The notes under the pieces are model-generated. The model saw only the letters and a program-made list of their open reading frames with translations. It made no database searches and had not been told where the DNA came from. A stretch of 64,000 nt of DNA from Aporrectodea caliginosa (lineage: Eukaryota > Annelida > Clitellata > Crassiclitellata > Lumbricidae): NCBI GenBank assembly GCA_020284085.1, contig JACEVL010000418.1, positions 226,501-290,500 of the forward strand, in the 5' to 3' direction. Both the position numbers and the translations under genes were made by a program. Below are positions 22,839-33,189 of this stretch, piece after piece; position 1 is the first letter of the stretch; the number at the start of each line of letters is the position of its first letter.

Positions 22839-23550
22839 CTATTGAAGACAAAAGCATTCAAAATAAAAGAAATAGCGAAATCTGACGATATTAATTTTTG
22901 CGTGCGTTTGTTTGACTAGGGCATTGAAAGAAGTTACGTCTTTTAAAGGCTATTTGAAGAACGTTATCGCTGTTTAGTTATGCGGGAAATGGATGTCATA
23001 AATCCAAAATTCCTTCGTCAAGAGCTCCTCAGGTTTTTGGTGTTATATCTTAGATAAACCTTACTTCACTCTTATGATCATTTATACATGTTAACTTATT
23101 ATCGATTTATCGGTATTCAAAATTATGAGATAATGACGGAAACTTCGAAGAATACCAGCACAGAAAATTACTGCCTATTGCTCACGAACAACTCTGACTT
23201 TGGTGTCGATAATCATGGAAGTTTGCGCTCCGAGTAATATGGAACTCTGCAGTTTATAATGCATTTGTATTTTCAGTTCTAGTAGATCAAACCAGTTTGT
23301 CTTCATCCATGACATTTGTCTATGGATGAGAAAAAGTATTGTCAGAGTTTATGATGCAAAAACTGTGCACCTTACTCAAGACTGCCATGAAAGACCCGTT
23401 GTTATAATAGCATGGGTGGTTCGTAGAGCAAGGTGGTAGACAGCGCCATATATTACCATGCCAACCATCCTTCCAGAATAACTTTTTAACTGGATGTGAC
23501 GTTGACCATATCATTATTGTAGCATACAGTAATTAGATGCGTCTACTTAC

Positions 23551-23877
23551 GAACGACGACGAGCTTGGCGCCGAACCTAGTGGTAGATCCGTTGATATTT
23601 ATGAGATACAATCCGGCAGTTGATATCGGGGGTGTTGTTGCATTTGACTGAGCAGTCTTTATGATCAGACTAGCCGAGTTTACGTCAAAGAGGTTTGTGT
23701 ATGCTGAAGCAACAATATCGTCGTAGTTTGTGATTGTATAAGTATTTAGTGGATCTGAGCTTGGTTTTAAACTCCAAGATACTTTCGTCGGACTGTTGCA
23801 CATCATTGAAATATTCTGAGTTCCCTCGTAAACGGCCAGATTCATTGGCATGCCGCCTGTACACTGACCATAGACAT
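23551..23877 (-). CDS. Ig type A exon (A4), first Ig domain
   Basis: This exon encodes 109 residues and is the first Ig domain after the signal peptide in the gene model. Acceptor TTTTTTTCTTTCAG before 23877, donor GTTC/GTAAGTAG after 23551, phase 1-1. The start is VYGQCTGG, followed by NLAVYEGTQNISMMCNS (B strand with Cys), VSWSL (C-strand Trp), NSASLIIKTA (E strand), AGLYLININ (F strand without Cys) and AKLVVVR. Cysteine use is therefore the reverse of A0-A3, which lack the B-strand Cys and keep the F-strand Cys. Sequons include NIS, NAT and NGS. Joining to exon 1 gives an Asp codon across the splice. Confidence 0.82.
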
Positions 23878-23929
23878 CTGAAAGAAAAAAATCAGTAACA
23901 TCAACTTTTCATAAACAACTACAATATAT

Positions 23930-24020
23930 AAAAGGCTAGATTTCCTGGCGGCGTCGAACACTGACCAAGAGCACCTGAAATGAAAAGTCAGTGACATGAG
24001 CCCCTCCTAAACAACAGCGA
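23930..24020 (-). pseudogene. Duplicated acceptor stub of A4
   Basis: Minus-strand sequence here repeats the A4 acceptor and first codons. The words TTTCAGGTGCTCTTGGTCAG, then TGTTCGACGCCGCC, correspond to TTTCAGATGTCTATGGTCAG, then TGTACAGGCGGC. The intronic GTTGTTTAGGAGGGGCTCAT matches GTTGTTTATGAAAAGTTGAT. It is about 105 bp upstream and is truncated before the Ig fold. Confidence 0.6.
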
Positions 24021-24548
24021 ATAACCCAGCTATAATGTTTAACAGTTACTGTTACGAATTTACTGCACCACCTTCCAGATGCTGCTGTTCAACCTTGTCC
24101 ATGCCTTTCTTAGGCCTTGCTTTAAAACCAAGTATTGAATTCCATATGTAATTGACCCATGACCGAAGTCTGAATGCAAAGCCATGATATAACTGAGGTT
24201 TTACGTGGTTTAAAATTTGATCGGCTGAAGTCGTTGAAACTGGGTGACTCAATTGTTGAGCTGGCCGATGCTGCGCGCAACATAGGCATTATTTTTCATT
24301 CTACCATGCCTCGCACTGGCCATAATTATAAACAGTTTTTGTAAGTCATCCTATAATATTCATTCGTGACATACGCAGAAGGGCGTTACGTGCCTATGTC
24401 TGCAAGTATACATTTGGCAAATGAACAGGTTTCCAGTCGCCTACGTAATTATTGTAACTCGCTTCTTACTGGTAGGCCCTATCAATAAGTGAAACATGCT
24501 GCAGGTATAGAGGGTTCAGAACTCTTCGGATAGAGCCATAACTATTAA

Positions 24549-24688
24549 CTATTACAACCAAACATGAACATATAATCCCTGTGCTTAAATCTTTGCATTG
24601 GCCTCCTCTTCAGCAAAGAATTCTTTTCAGACTGGGGCTCGTAGTTTATAAGACTATGCTGTGGCCAACAAGAATATTTAAAATCAGT

Positions 24689-24740
<52 letters not shown>

Positions 24741-24745
24741 TTTAT
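24549..24745 (+). mobile_element. Short LINE RT fragment and TA repeat
   Basis: Plus-strand reading LKSLHWPPLQQRILFRL, then LVVYKTML, is the LHWLP tail of a CR1-like RT. It runs into a TA microsatellite (about 24691-24740). Confidence 0.65.
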
Positions 24746-24959
24746 TTCGCACAAAGCAGATCAGAGAAACTAAGCAGAGATTAGAATTTGTTAAAAAATA
24801 CAAAAACTGCTTCCCAAACAGACTGGAAGACATCTCAAACGATTGCTCCTCTGGAAGCGTAGACGTTGTGCACCCGCGATCTTACAAAAGACATGTTGTC
24901 CATTACTGACAAACCAAAACCATCAACTAAAACATTACACTTGTGCCCATACCTGAATG

Positions 24960-25294
24960 TCTATGACAGCATATTTAGTGTACTATTATCCACAGTTAGC
25001 AAATCTTTCAGAAATATAATCATAGCAATAACTCTCATAGATTTAAAGTCCAAACTGCCTAGACCTGCAGTAAATTCTCTCACTGATTCCCATTTATGAA
25101 AACCAAATACTTTACGATATACATTATTCCAGCAAGCGTTTAATTTACTCGGCTGAGACTGAGAAAATCTCACTGCAACTGATCCGTATCTTAAAACTGG
25201 TAAGCTATAAGTATGCTGTAGGTAAAGCTGCATTAACTCCGACAAACTTGATGAGTTATTGAAAATATTATTTGTAGCTGCATAAATGTTGCGC
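24960..25294 (-). mobile_element. LINE RT C-terminal fragment
   Basis: The minus strand reads IYAATNNIF, LMQLYLQHTYSLPVLRYG, CWNNVYRKVFGFHKWESV and AGLGSLDF. The LPVLRYG and LNACWNNVYRKVFGF pattern is the C-terminal end of an invertebrate LINE RT, different from the LHWLPI type. It abuts the TIR element that starts at 25295 and is probably cut by it. Confidence 0.75.
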
Positions 25295-26339
25295 ATTAGG
25301 GTGGAGTGAAAGCGAAAATTATAAATTCCAAAAAGTAATAGCGACCAAAGTTGCCTTATGGTATGGGGTCAAACAATGTCGAAAAAGTTTTTAAAAATAT
25401 TAATGTCTTCCGCCCCCACCAGAGGGCCAAAGTTTCGAAAAATTTGGATAACCACTTTGCTGCAAATGATTACATCAATTTGATTGATTGGCAAAACGTA
25501 AAAGTTACAGAACCACCAGTCATTTCCACACTTTCAACAGCTGACCTCGAAGAATTTATCGCCAATGTGTGCCAACACTCCACTTTCCCCAATTTCCATG
25601 CAACACACAATCGGTTGAGCGCTCTGTCTAACTTGTTCATGAAGCATCTACTGCTGTTGTTGGACAAACATCTAAAAATGGTTCCATCCTTGCCAGATTG
25701 GAATCTCGGAACTAATACCTTCTTTTTATACTGAAGCAGAATTTCAATCGGAGTTCAATCAACAGAATAAAATAAATGAGCATTGACTCACTTTTCAGTA
25801 ATTAATGACATAGCCTATCTAGTCTACAACTGTTGGGCTTGTTTATAATGTTTAGTGCTTATTGTTTATTTAATATTGCTGACATACAGTCATTTTATTA
25901 ATTTTAATATGCATGGTCATTAAATACGTCATAATTAAATGCTTAAACACTATTATAATTATCGCATTAAATTTTTTTTAAATTTATTGACATTTGTATA
26001 AATTCGACAATTTTCGTTAAAATTGTTAAATTTTAAAACGCGTTGGGGCAAATCTTAGAGAACGAATTTAAAAAAATATTTGGCCTGATAACTAACTACA
26101 CAAAGGGAAACGAGTTATCACTATTACAATCATCGCATTACATTTTGAAAATTTATTGAAATTTTTATATATTCGTCATTCTTTATTAAATTGTCAAATT
26201 TTAAAACGTGTTGGAGCAAATCTTAGAGAACGAATTTTAAAGAAATATTTGACATGATAACTTACTATACCAAAAGGCAACGAGTTATCACTATTACGTT
26301 GAGGTTCGAGAATTTTTGCTTTTTTCACTCCACCCTAAT
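25295..26339. mobile_element. DNA transposon with AGGGTGG inverted ends
   Basis: The left end ATTAGGGTGGAGTGAAAGCG (25295) and the right end, read inward as ATTAGGGTGGAGTGAAAAAA (26339), form terminal inverted repeats that begin with 17 identical bases. A TA target duplication is possible (TA/GGG and CCC/TA). The 1,045-bp element contains a plus-strand ORF (25351-25734) and a two-copy ~175-bp AT-rich tandem repeat at about 25948-26302, whose copies share CTTAGAGAACGAATTT and CGAGTTATCACTATTAC. Superfamily not identified. Confidence 0.75.
25351..25734 (+). pseudogene. Uncharacterised protein tail inside the TIR element
   Basis: This 127-codon frame contains INLIDWQNVKVTEPPVIS, TADLEEFIANV and FPNFHATHN. 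In a second frame just after HAT, the bases read TQSVERSV, stop, LVHEASTAVVG and then SILARLESR. From memory this matches the order of a widespread uncharacterised invertebrate family (LIDW, TEPP, HTQ.VER and EAS motifs), so the ORF is one base out of frame after about residue 90. It lies entirely between the inverted repeats of the 25295-26339 element, which implies that the family is, or is carried by, a DNA transposon. Only the C-terminal part is present, and no catalytic motif can be claimed. Confidence 0.5.
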
Positions 26340-26361
26340 ATTTAATGCCAACATTATTTTC

Positions 26362-26407
<46 letters not shown>

Positions 26408-27350
26408 ACTGAAAGCACTGAAATTAAATTAAAGTATCTAAATAATTTTAAATAATGTTTGATAAAATATTTAAATTGACTAAACTATTTTTTAATAGCT
26501 GAAAAAGGTCCCGGAACGCCGCTCCGGACCGCTCCGGCTGAAAAAAGCACTGATTGATAGTATTATTAATTAGTTTTCATATAGCCTAGCGCCCCTTCAA
26601 GGTGATCGACTCAGAAGCGCTCCTAGTCCAGCCACGGCTATATAAGACAGTCGTTAAGTTATTAAAGAATAATGGTGTGACCGTGTGAACTCTATTCACT
26701 AGGCGGAGCGCAACAGCCATTCCAGTCCAAGGGCCAGCAACCGAAAACGAGCGCCGTTGCTTGTTATCCGTCCCTCAACATTCATAGTTGTTATAAGTTT
26801 TAACATCTGCTATTGCCTACTGCCTACTTGGCGATCTCGACTACATCGAGATCGAACGAGTGACCTAATTTCTATGACAGAAGCGTGCTAAACTGTACAT
26901 TATTATTCCACTTCGGCACCGTCCCCGCCATTGTTTCTTTCAATAATTTCCGAAATTAGTGACGTTACGAACTTACAAATGACGTTACGCGGGAGGTGTT
27001 CACCGTGTTGTTATGACCAATCATATTGCATGATATTGGAGCGATCACTCAGCAGTCATTAGGTCACGAAACGCTGCGTTCCGAACGCATTCACCGCCGC
27101 CGTAAGTGAGCAAAAATTAAAGTAATGTAAATTAGATAAATTAAATAATGGCTCCAGTTTTCTCTTGGAGTAAATCGATCGCGCTCGATTTTCGCGATCG
27201 ATTTACCGATCCACCAAATCTTTGCTAGGCGATCGACCAAGGAGATCGATCGATCGATCGCCTCACATGAGAAATCGTGAATAATTGCGAAATGTTGAAG
27301 CATAAAAGCGACAAATTGAATGCCTACTCGTTCTAAAACATTGTTTTCGC
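26340..27350. other. No gene; TA repeat and LINE tail remnant
   Basis: A TA microsatellite lies at about 26368-26404. At 26575-26630 TATAGCCTAGCGCC and CTCAGAAGCGCTCC match the inverted 3' end of the local CR1-like LINE. Around 27175-27265 there is a run of CGATCG palindromes. No exon is recognised. Confidence 0.5.
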
Positions 27351-27354
27351 AGGT

Positions 27355-27760
27355 CGGATACAGACAGAAACTATACGACAGACTGTTCTACCCCATATGA
27401 GAAATGTCTCCTCATCAGTCTCTATTTAGGAAATTCCACTCGATGGAATCTCTTATAGTGAGTTTTCTAGCAGATATACTTCATGATGTGGACCGTAGCC
27501 ATATCATTCTCTCTCTTTATGACATCAGTGCTGCTTTTGAACTGTTGATCACACCATCCTCTTAGGCCTGCTTTCTAGGTCGTCTGGGATTGCTGATTCT
27601 GCTCTTCTTTGGTTCCATTCGTTCATTACCAACATGGCCCTGCCGTGACAGCCGCTACTATCATGGTTCGACGTATTCTAGAGGCTTCAGCTGCTCTTGA
27701 TTGATGGTTAACCGCTAATCGTCTTTGTCCAAACCAAGCCAAGGCCCAGTACATTTGCTA
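27355..27760 (+). mobile_element. Degenerate LINE RT fragment
   Basis: Across frameshifts the plus strand reads HMRNVSSSVS, then LYDISAAF and TVDHTILLGLLSR, then ADSALLWFHSFIT, which is the RT order D-x-SAAFDTVDH followed by the thumb segment. Multiple stops are present. It is intronic in the Ig gene model. Confidence 0.6.
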
Positions 27761-28699
27761 GGTAGCCGTGCCAAGCTTCCCAAGATTGACTGAAGTACAA
27801 TAGGCCTTGATATAGTGACAGAGAGAGGACAGGATCGAGAATTAATCGAAGAACACGGATCATTTGCATATTGGTGGAAGATACATTGAGTGGACCAAGA
27901 ACAACGGCAAGATCCGAGGTATACAAGATACAAGCATTAGCACTGGCGCAATATAAGTTGCTAATTATATTACATTTCATAGGAGAAATGAAATATGTGT
28001 TACAGCTGCTGAAAGTTAACCTGGAATAGCCAATCTTTTATAATCTCTTCTTAAAACTGTACAGTGGTTATTGAGACAGTTCTACCATCCAGACCATTTT
28101 GCAAGTCTATAGCTCTTACATTTAAGGATTTACATCCTTATGTTCCTTCGATTTTCTAATATAATTTATCTTGAGTAGCCTTGTTTGGTGTTCATTCAAG
28201 GAAACTCTCCCTCTTCGCTGCCTTTTTTTTACACTGATAGCTCTATAAGCTTCAAGTAGGTCTCCAATGCCCTCCTTCTCTCCAATGTTTTGACCCACAA
28301 CTTTTTAGCATATTTAGCTTTGAAAGTACGGATTTGAGTCTCCACTGAGACCGTTGCCGTGTCCTTCACTCATCACTGCTAAGTGCCCTTGGTCATTATA
28401 CATTGGCGTTTAATAATTGCAGAATAATTATAACTTTAAAAGCTCATCTTGGCACTCTCTCCTGTTGCATTAGGCCTATCTATGTCTTGTTTCAGATATG
28501 GATTCATACATAGGTGCAATATTACAACTTAAGTCGTAAAAAGTAATCTGGAGGCCTACACGTTCAATGTTGTATCTTTATCACTGCTGACTATAATAAG
28601 TGTCCTCTCGTTCGCTTGATAACGCATTGAAGCTTTTGCATTCTTATGCCATGCCAGTATGTCCAAATGTGAAAAAAATGTAGGGTTCAAATTCCATAT

Positions 28700-28870
28700 A
28701 GACCCGCATATATATGTAATGTAATGTAACAAAACATTTATAAAGCGCAACTTAAGAGTCTCTCAGAAGCGCTCAACACGTGGCCATCAAACAGCTGAAA
28801 AAATGCGTCTTTAAGAGTTTGGAGAAAACCATATAGCCGCGTGCAGCACGCACCCTATGTGTGTCTCATA
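28700..28870 (-). mobile_element. LINE 3' tail remnant
   Basis: TAATGTAATGTAAC, then TTTATAAAGCGCAAC, then CTCAGAAGCGCTC on the plus strand is the inverted 3' end of the CR1-like family seen at 31.6, 48.4 and 63.6 kb. Confidence 0.5.
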
Positions 28871-28912
28871 TATTATAATGCCCATAGATATGTTAGCAGG
28901 GTATACAATCAA

Positions 28913-29092
28913 TCACAAGTCCCTCTCTTGTAGCTCCAAAAGCCGTTGACGTCTTAAAAGTTCATTCATATGTCTCAGTTCGTTTTCATATAACTTTGAA
29001 CCACCAATTTCAGTTGCTTCTCTCGTGGTTGCTGAGATATCAGGTCGTTGCTGTCGAGCTTTGGCATCACATAAATTAATATTTAACCCTCC
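28913..29092 (-). other. Charged ORF next to piggyBac insertion
   Basis: The minus strand is open from the piggyBac target site to a TGA at 28915-28913. It encodes DAKARQQRPDISATTREA, then ENELRHMNELLRRQRLLELQ and ERDL, a predicted coiled coil. It could be the 3' part of a gene or of an older mobile element. It is not in frame with the ORF on the far side of the insertion (31412-31170). No family recognised. Confidence 0.3.
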
Positions 29093-29184
29093 GTCGGGCT
29101 GAAAGAAAAACTATACAACTAAAGGGCGTGGGGGTCAATTTTGACACCATAGTAATTATTATGTAATTTGAATAAAACAAGCAC

Positions 29185-29810
29185 ATTGCATGAGAATGTC
29201 ATTATTATTACTAATATTAACTGAAATGTCAATATTTGTTTTACTTCCTCATGACATGACGTCATAACGTGACGTCAAGGAACGACGTCACTTCATAATG
29301 TCATGATGCCACATACAAACATATGCTTGTAATAGTGTTTGTACACTAATGATTGCATGAGAAGGTCATTAGTATAATTAATATTCACTGAAATGTCATT
29401 ATTTGTTCTTCTTATTCATGACATGACGTCATAACGTGACGTCATGTAATGACGTCAGTTCATGATGTTATGTTGCCACATACAAACATAGGCTTGTAAA
29501 GGTGTTTGTACACAAATGATTGCATGAGAAGGTCATTAGTATTATTAATATTTACTGAAATGCCATTATTTGTTGTCCATGACATCATGACATGGCGTCA
29601 TAACGATGTCACGATGCCACATACAAACAATTGCTTTTAACACTGGTCGTACACTACTGATTGCACGAGTAGGTCATTAGTATTAATATTCACTTAATTG
29701 TCATTATTTGTTGTTCGTTCTCATGACATGACGTCATAACGTGACTCACTCATGATGTCATGATGCCACATACAAACATAGGCTTGTAATGCTGTTCTTA
29801 TTCTAATGTA
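29185..29810. repeat. ~165-bp tandem repeat with TGACGTCA motifs
   Basis: Repeat starts (ATTGCATGAG or ATTGCACGAG) lie at about 29185, 29352, 29519 and 29660. Each unit contains GATGCCACATACAAAC, and most contain clustered ATGACGTCAT and GTGACGTCA words. Those words equal the CRE/ATF consensus palindrome. The array lies between the piggyBac left end and the transposase remnant. Confidence 0.85.
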
Positions 29811-29929
29811 TCCCTCGTGAAATGACGCTAGAATGAACATGAGAGACTACTAGGATTCTATGAAACTATTTCATCAATCAGCAGAGACATGTCTGAAAAG
29901 AGATCTGACAGTGGACAGGGTACACATTC

Positions 29930-30781
29930 TTATGGCATGCCTTGCAGACAGCCGTAGCCTTTCTGTATGTCAGGGACAAACTTGGCAGCAACCTCGTTTG
30001 TTGGAGGTTCCTGAGTGTCGTATACATGTTTCAGTGGTGCTCTAATCAGCCCAAGATGAGATGCATAAGGTCGTCGCTGTTCCTTTAGCTCTTGGCAAAG
30101 ATCTGTCCCCAGTTTCTTGATGAACAGTCGACGCTTTCCCACTGGAGCCTTGTCAAACTTCAATTTCTCATGGAGGACGTGAGCGAAAGTGCCGCAATAT
30201 CCAGCTGGTTGCAGAACAGCACTACCGGCCAACGTCTGGTTGAGAACTTCGTGCTGAATGTTTTTATCATCTGGTCAGCACAATTGACTCCTACTTTTGT
30301 CCAGTTGTAGAAGTCTATAACCTCCGGAAGTAAGTTTTCCAGGCCTAGTCGACAAGACGACGACCACTTTGTCCTTCTTACACTTCTCGCCGGTCTCATT
30401 GAACCCGATAAGGGATGATTACAAATCGCATCCTCTGGGAGTCACGAATTCTTCGGGCAACTCTACTAGAATAGTACGAATATTACCAACCAAGGTCGCT
30501 TTCTTTGTCTACAGAACATCTCTAAGCAGGAACAGCAAGGTTAAAAAATTATAACTGGTCATGTTGCGACATTCACATTCATGAGGTTGTATGAGCTGGC
30601 GGACAACGTTTCCTCTTTGATCTTTGGTTGGAGCGGCATCGGCGCTCTCTTTGCCGCAATATATGCTGGCATTGTACTTGACTTCAGCATCGCAACACAT
30701 CCCTAACTTGATGCCGAATTTTTCACAGCTTGTATTGTACAAATCTGCACCGACCTCGAAATGGAGCGAGTCTGTCGTCAA
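29930..30781 (-). pseudogene. piggyBac transposase remnant
   Basis: Three minus-strand pieces in order match the C-terminal half of piggyBac transposase (the DDE_Tnp_1_7 family). Piece 30781-30509 has KFGIKLGMCCDAE, NASIYCGK and RNMTSYNF (family: KYGIK, and N-x-x-x-DNFFTS). Piece 30399-30160 has DFYNWTKVGVNCADQMI, then STRRWPVVLFCNQLDIAAL (family: YN-x-TKGGVD-x-x-DQM, TRRWP and N-x-x-D-x-x-x-NA). Piece 30232-29930 has RRLFIKKLGTDLCQEL. The Asp at which a catalytic Asp is expected in GVD reads Asn here (GVN). The upstream region with the first catalytic Asp is absent. Frame changes separate the pieces. Confidence 0.85.
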
Positions 30782-31169
30782 TTGTGAGAAATGGTCCGGG
30801 AATCATTGCAAAAGCGGGAGGGCAGCAATGATAAGTAAATATAACACGAAATAAGGAAATAATAATGCGGGTTTTTGTGCAACTTTAGACTGTTTAATAA
30901 GAAAGAAACATCAATTAGTAATGGGGTCAAAAATGACTCCATGACCTTATGTGTATAAAAGTCCTGTAATTTTGTTGTCCATCTAAAATTCGTATGCAAA
31001 CTGAACTGAAATATGTAGTAACAACCTGTACAATAATTCTCGTGAAAAATCACAGCAGCCATTTCACTTTTTAATATCGATCCATGACTTGAAAATGCAC
31101 ACTGGGGTCATTTTTGACCCCACGCCCGACGGAGGGTTAATATAATATCATATTATATCGTTCATTTGG

Positions 31170-31412
31170 CTATTTGGCTTGTTTGCCTTTTCTCGTTGAG
31201 TGAGAGCCTCTATGCCGTAAAATTCTTTTGATGGCTTTAAAAGGCTCTTTCGCTCTCTTTCTAAATATTGATTTTGTAGGCTCAACGGCTTGGTATTCAT
31301 TTTCGGTGGCCTTGGGCTCTGTTAAACATGCTTTCTTATATTTATTTGCAAATATTTGCAGAGATTCTAATCTAACTAATTTTACTTCAAACACTCTATA
31401 TAATATTTGCAT
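31170..31412 (-). other. Basic ORF, unrecognised
   Basis: This 80-codon minus-strand frame is rich in Lys, Arg and Glu (LESLQIFANKYKKACLTEPK, then RKRAKEPFKAIKRILR) and stops just before the piggyBac right end. It may be part of the same unit as the charged ORF at 28913-29092, broken by the insertion, but removing the element does not give one continuous frame. No family recognised. Confidence 0.3.
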
Positions 31413-31612
31413 ACAATGATCAATAAAAAATACTAGGGCATAATAAGTGTACTGACAAGTTCAGTAATCAACATGAACATGGTAATAATGTAGGCTACAC
31501 AGTTATTATTTAGAGGTACGGAACTCTTAGGATGCAGGTCTTGCGCTTTTGAAGTATTCTCAGAAACCTCACCTGTTTACAAGAAATGCACTACATAAAG
31601 TTACTTCACATA

Positions 31613-31790
31613 TTGTATTGTATTGTATTGTATCTATCAATTTATATAGCGCCTCTCGCAGTGCACACCAATCAGAGGCGCTCCCAGTGCGAAAGACCCA
31701 GAGAAAAGAAAGAGGTCTTCAGACAACGAAAAGAGGCACTTGGCCCACCAGTTAATAAACAGGAACGTGTCAAAGGAGAACGCTGGTTTC
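31613..31790 (-). mobile_element. CR1-like LINE 3' end
   Basis: On the plus strand: TATTG repeats, TTTATATAGCGCCTCTCGCA, then ATCAGAGGCGCTCCCAGTGC. On the minus strand the end of the RT frame reads FFSLGLSHWERL before the untranslated tail. Only the extreme 3' end is present. Confidence 0.7.
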
Positions 31791-31797
31791 ATAGTAA

Positions 31798-33130
31798 TTG
31801 TAATTGTAATTATAATTACGACGATTTATATAGCGTCGTTGGTAGCAAGCTACTTCTTGGACGCTTCGAAAAACAGTCTACTGTCATCGTAAATGTTAGT
31901 GCTCCTGGTTACGTAATAGATGCATTTTAACTGCTTTCTAAAAATCGATAAACTTTTGGTTTCCTGAATGGGTGTAGGGAGACTGTTCCAGGCACGTGGA
32001 CCAGCGACCCGAAAGGCTCGATCACCCGCTTTAGTTTTAGTGGCTGGCACAAAAACATCGGCGGACTTTGATCATCGCAGCCGCGACCTATTGACATCGT
32101 CCGAAAGTGGCCTGCTCTTGTCTGCCAGGTAGCCTGGTGCGCAGTTGTTCATACATTTATGAACCAGGATGCAGAGTTTGAACTTGATGCGCTCGCCAAC
32201 TCTCAGCCACTGAAGCTCGTCCTGTATCGCGGTTGAAATGTGGTCGAACTTTTTAAGTCGCAATACCAGACGAGCAGCAGCGTTGATGACCGCCTGAAGC
32301 CGAGTGATACTGCGCTGTGGCAAGCCGGCAAAAGCGACATTGCAGTAATCGATTCGGCTCAGGATTAAACTCTGCACGAGGTGGCGAGTCGCATCCTGTG
32401 TGAGGGACCGAGACACAGACCTCAGCTGTCTTAGGATGCCGAAACTGGTCCTCACAAGTCCCGTAATGCGTGTGATCATTGATAGGTCGCTGTCGAAGAT
32501 AAGACCGAGATCGCGGACCTCGTTCTTTGGCTCGACAGCATCCGCGCCAATGACGAAAGGACTGCGATCTAGTCTTTCCACTCTACGTGAGGACGAACAC
32601 CAGATGAATTCTGACTTGGATGAATTCAGCTGCAATCGATTGCATTTCATCCAGTCAGCAATGTCACTGATGCAGCACTGAGACGGACCCCAGATGCTGG
32701 ACTTCGGTGGAATCAGGACGGCAGAAGCCATAAACTTGTGAGTCATCCGCATAGAGCTGGCCATGGAGACTATGTTTGGATATTATGGATAGGATGTCGG
32801 CAGTGTAAAGGAGGAAAAGAATGGGTCCCAGGACTGAGCCTTGAGGAACGCCACAGGTAAGGGTAATCGCTGTGGAAGAGGAGCCGGCATGGCGGACGCA
32901 TTGCTGTCTGCAGTGGGGTAGGACGTCATCCACTCCAGCGCAGTGGATGACATGCCAAAAGATAGATGCAGTCGTTGGAGCAGAATGTCATGGTCGACCG
33001 TGTCGAATGAGGCAGACAGATCTAGGCGTGAAAGAAGAGAGAAGTTGCCAGAGTGCACAGCCAATGAAGGCAAAGGCTCGCGTTTTAGCCATAGCAGTTC
33101 TAGAGTCGGCTATTTAAAGGTAGAATGCTA
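31798..33130 (-). mobile_element. CR1-like LINE RT, near-complete 3' half
   Basis: This is the best-preserved LINE here. In minus-strand order with frame changes: [19 protein letters not shown] (about 33020-32960), [20 protein letters not shown] and QLYADDSQVYG (32850-32740, the catalytic YADD), and CNRLQLNSSKSEFIWCSSS. Then come DLGLIFDSDLSM, LSRIDYCNVAFAGLP, INAAARLVL and, at the C-terminus, GDRAFRVAGPRAWNSLPTPI (32030-31970). The untranslated tail ends in ATTACAATTACAATT repeats near 31798. At least two frameshifts make it inactive. Clade inferred from the SRIDYCN and GPRAWNSLP motifs. Confidence 0.85.
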
Positions 33131-33189
33131 GATATCTCCTGCCACTCAGTGTGTCATTGCGCTTCCGTCTCTGAAACACTATGGGCTTG

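Larger units (their letters stand above)
29097..31136 (-). mobile_element. piggyBac transposon, degenerate
   Basis: The element is bounded by TTAA target duplications (29093-29096 and 31137-31140) and has perfect CCCTCCGTCGGGC inverted ends. A GGGGTCA..TGACCCC palindrome is next to the right end, and a GGGGGTCAATTTTGACACC copy is subterminal on the left. It is 2,040 bp long and carries minus-strand transposase remnants (29930-30781). The N-terminal half is missing and frames are broken, so it is not autonomous. It lies within the long first intron of the Ig gene model. Confidence 0.9.
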
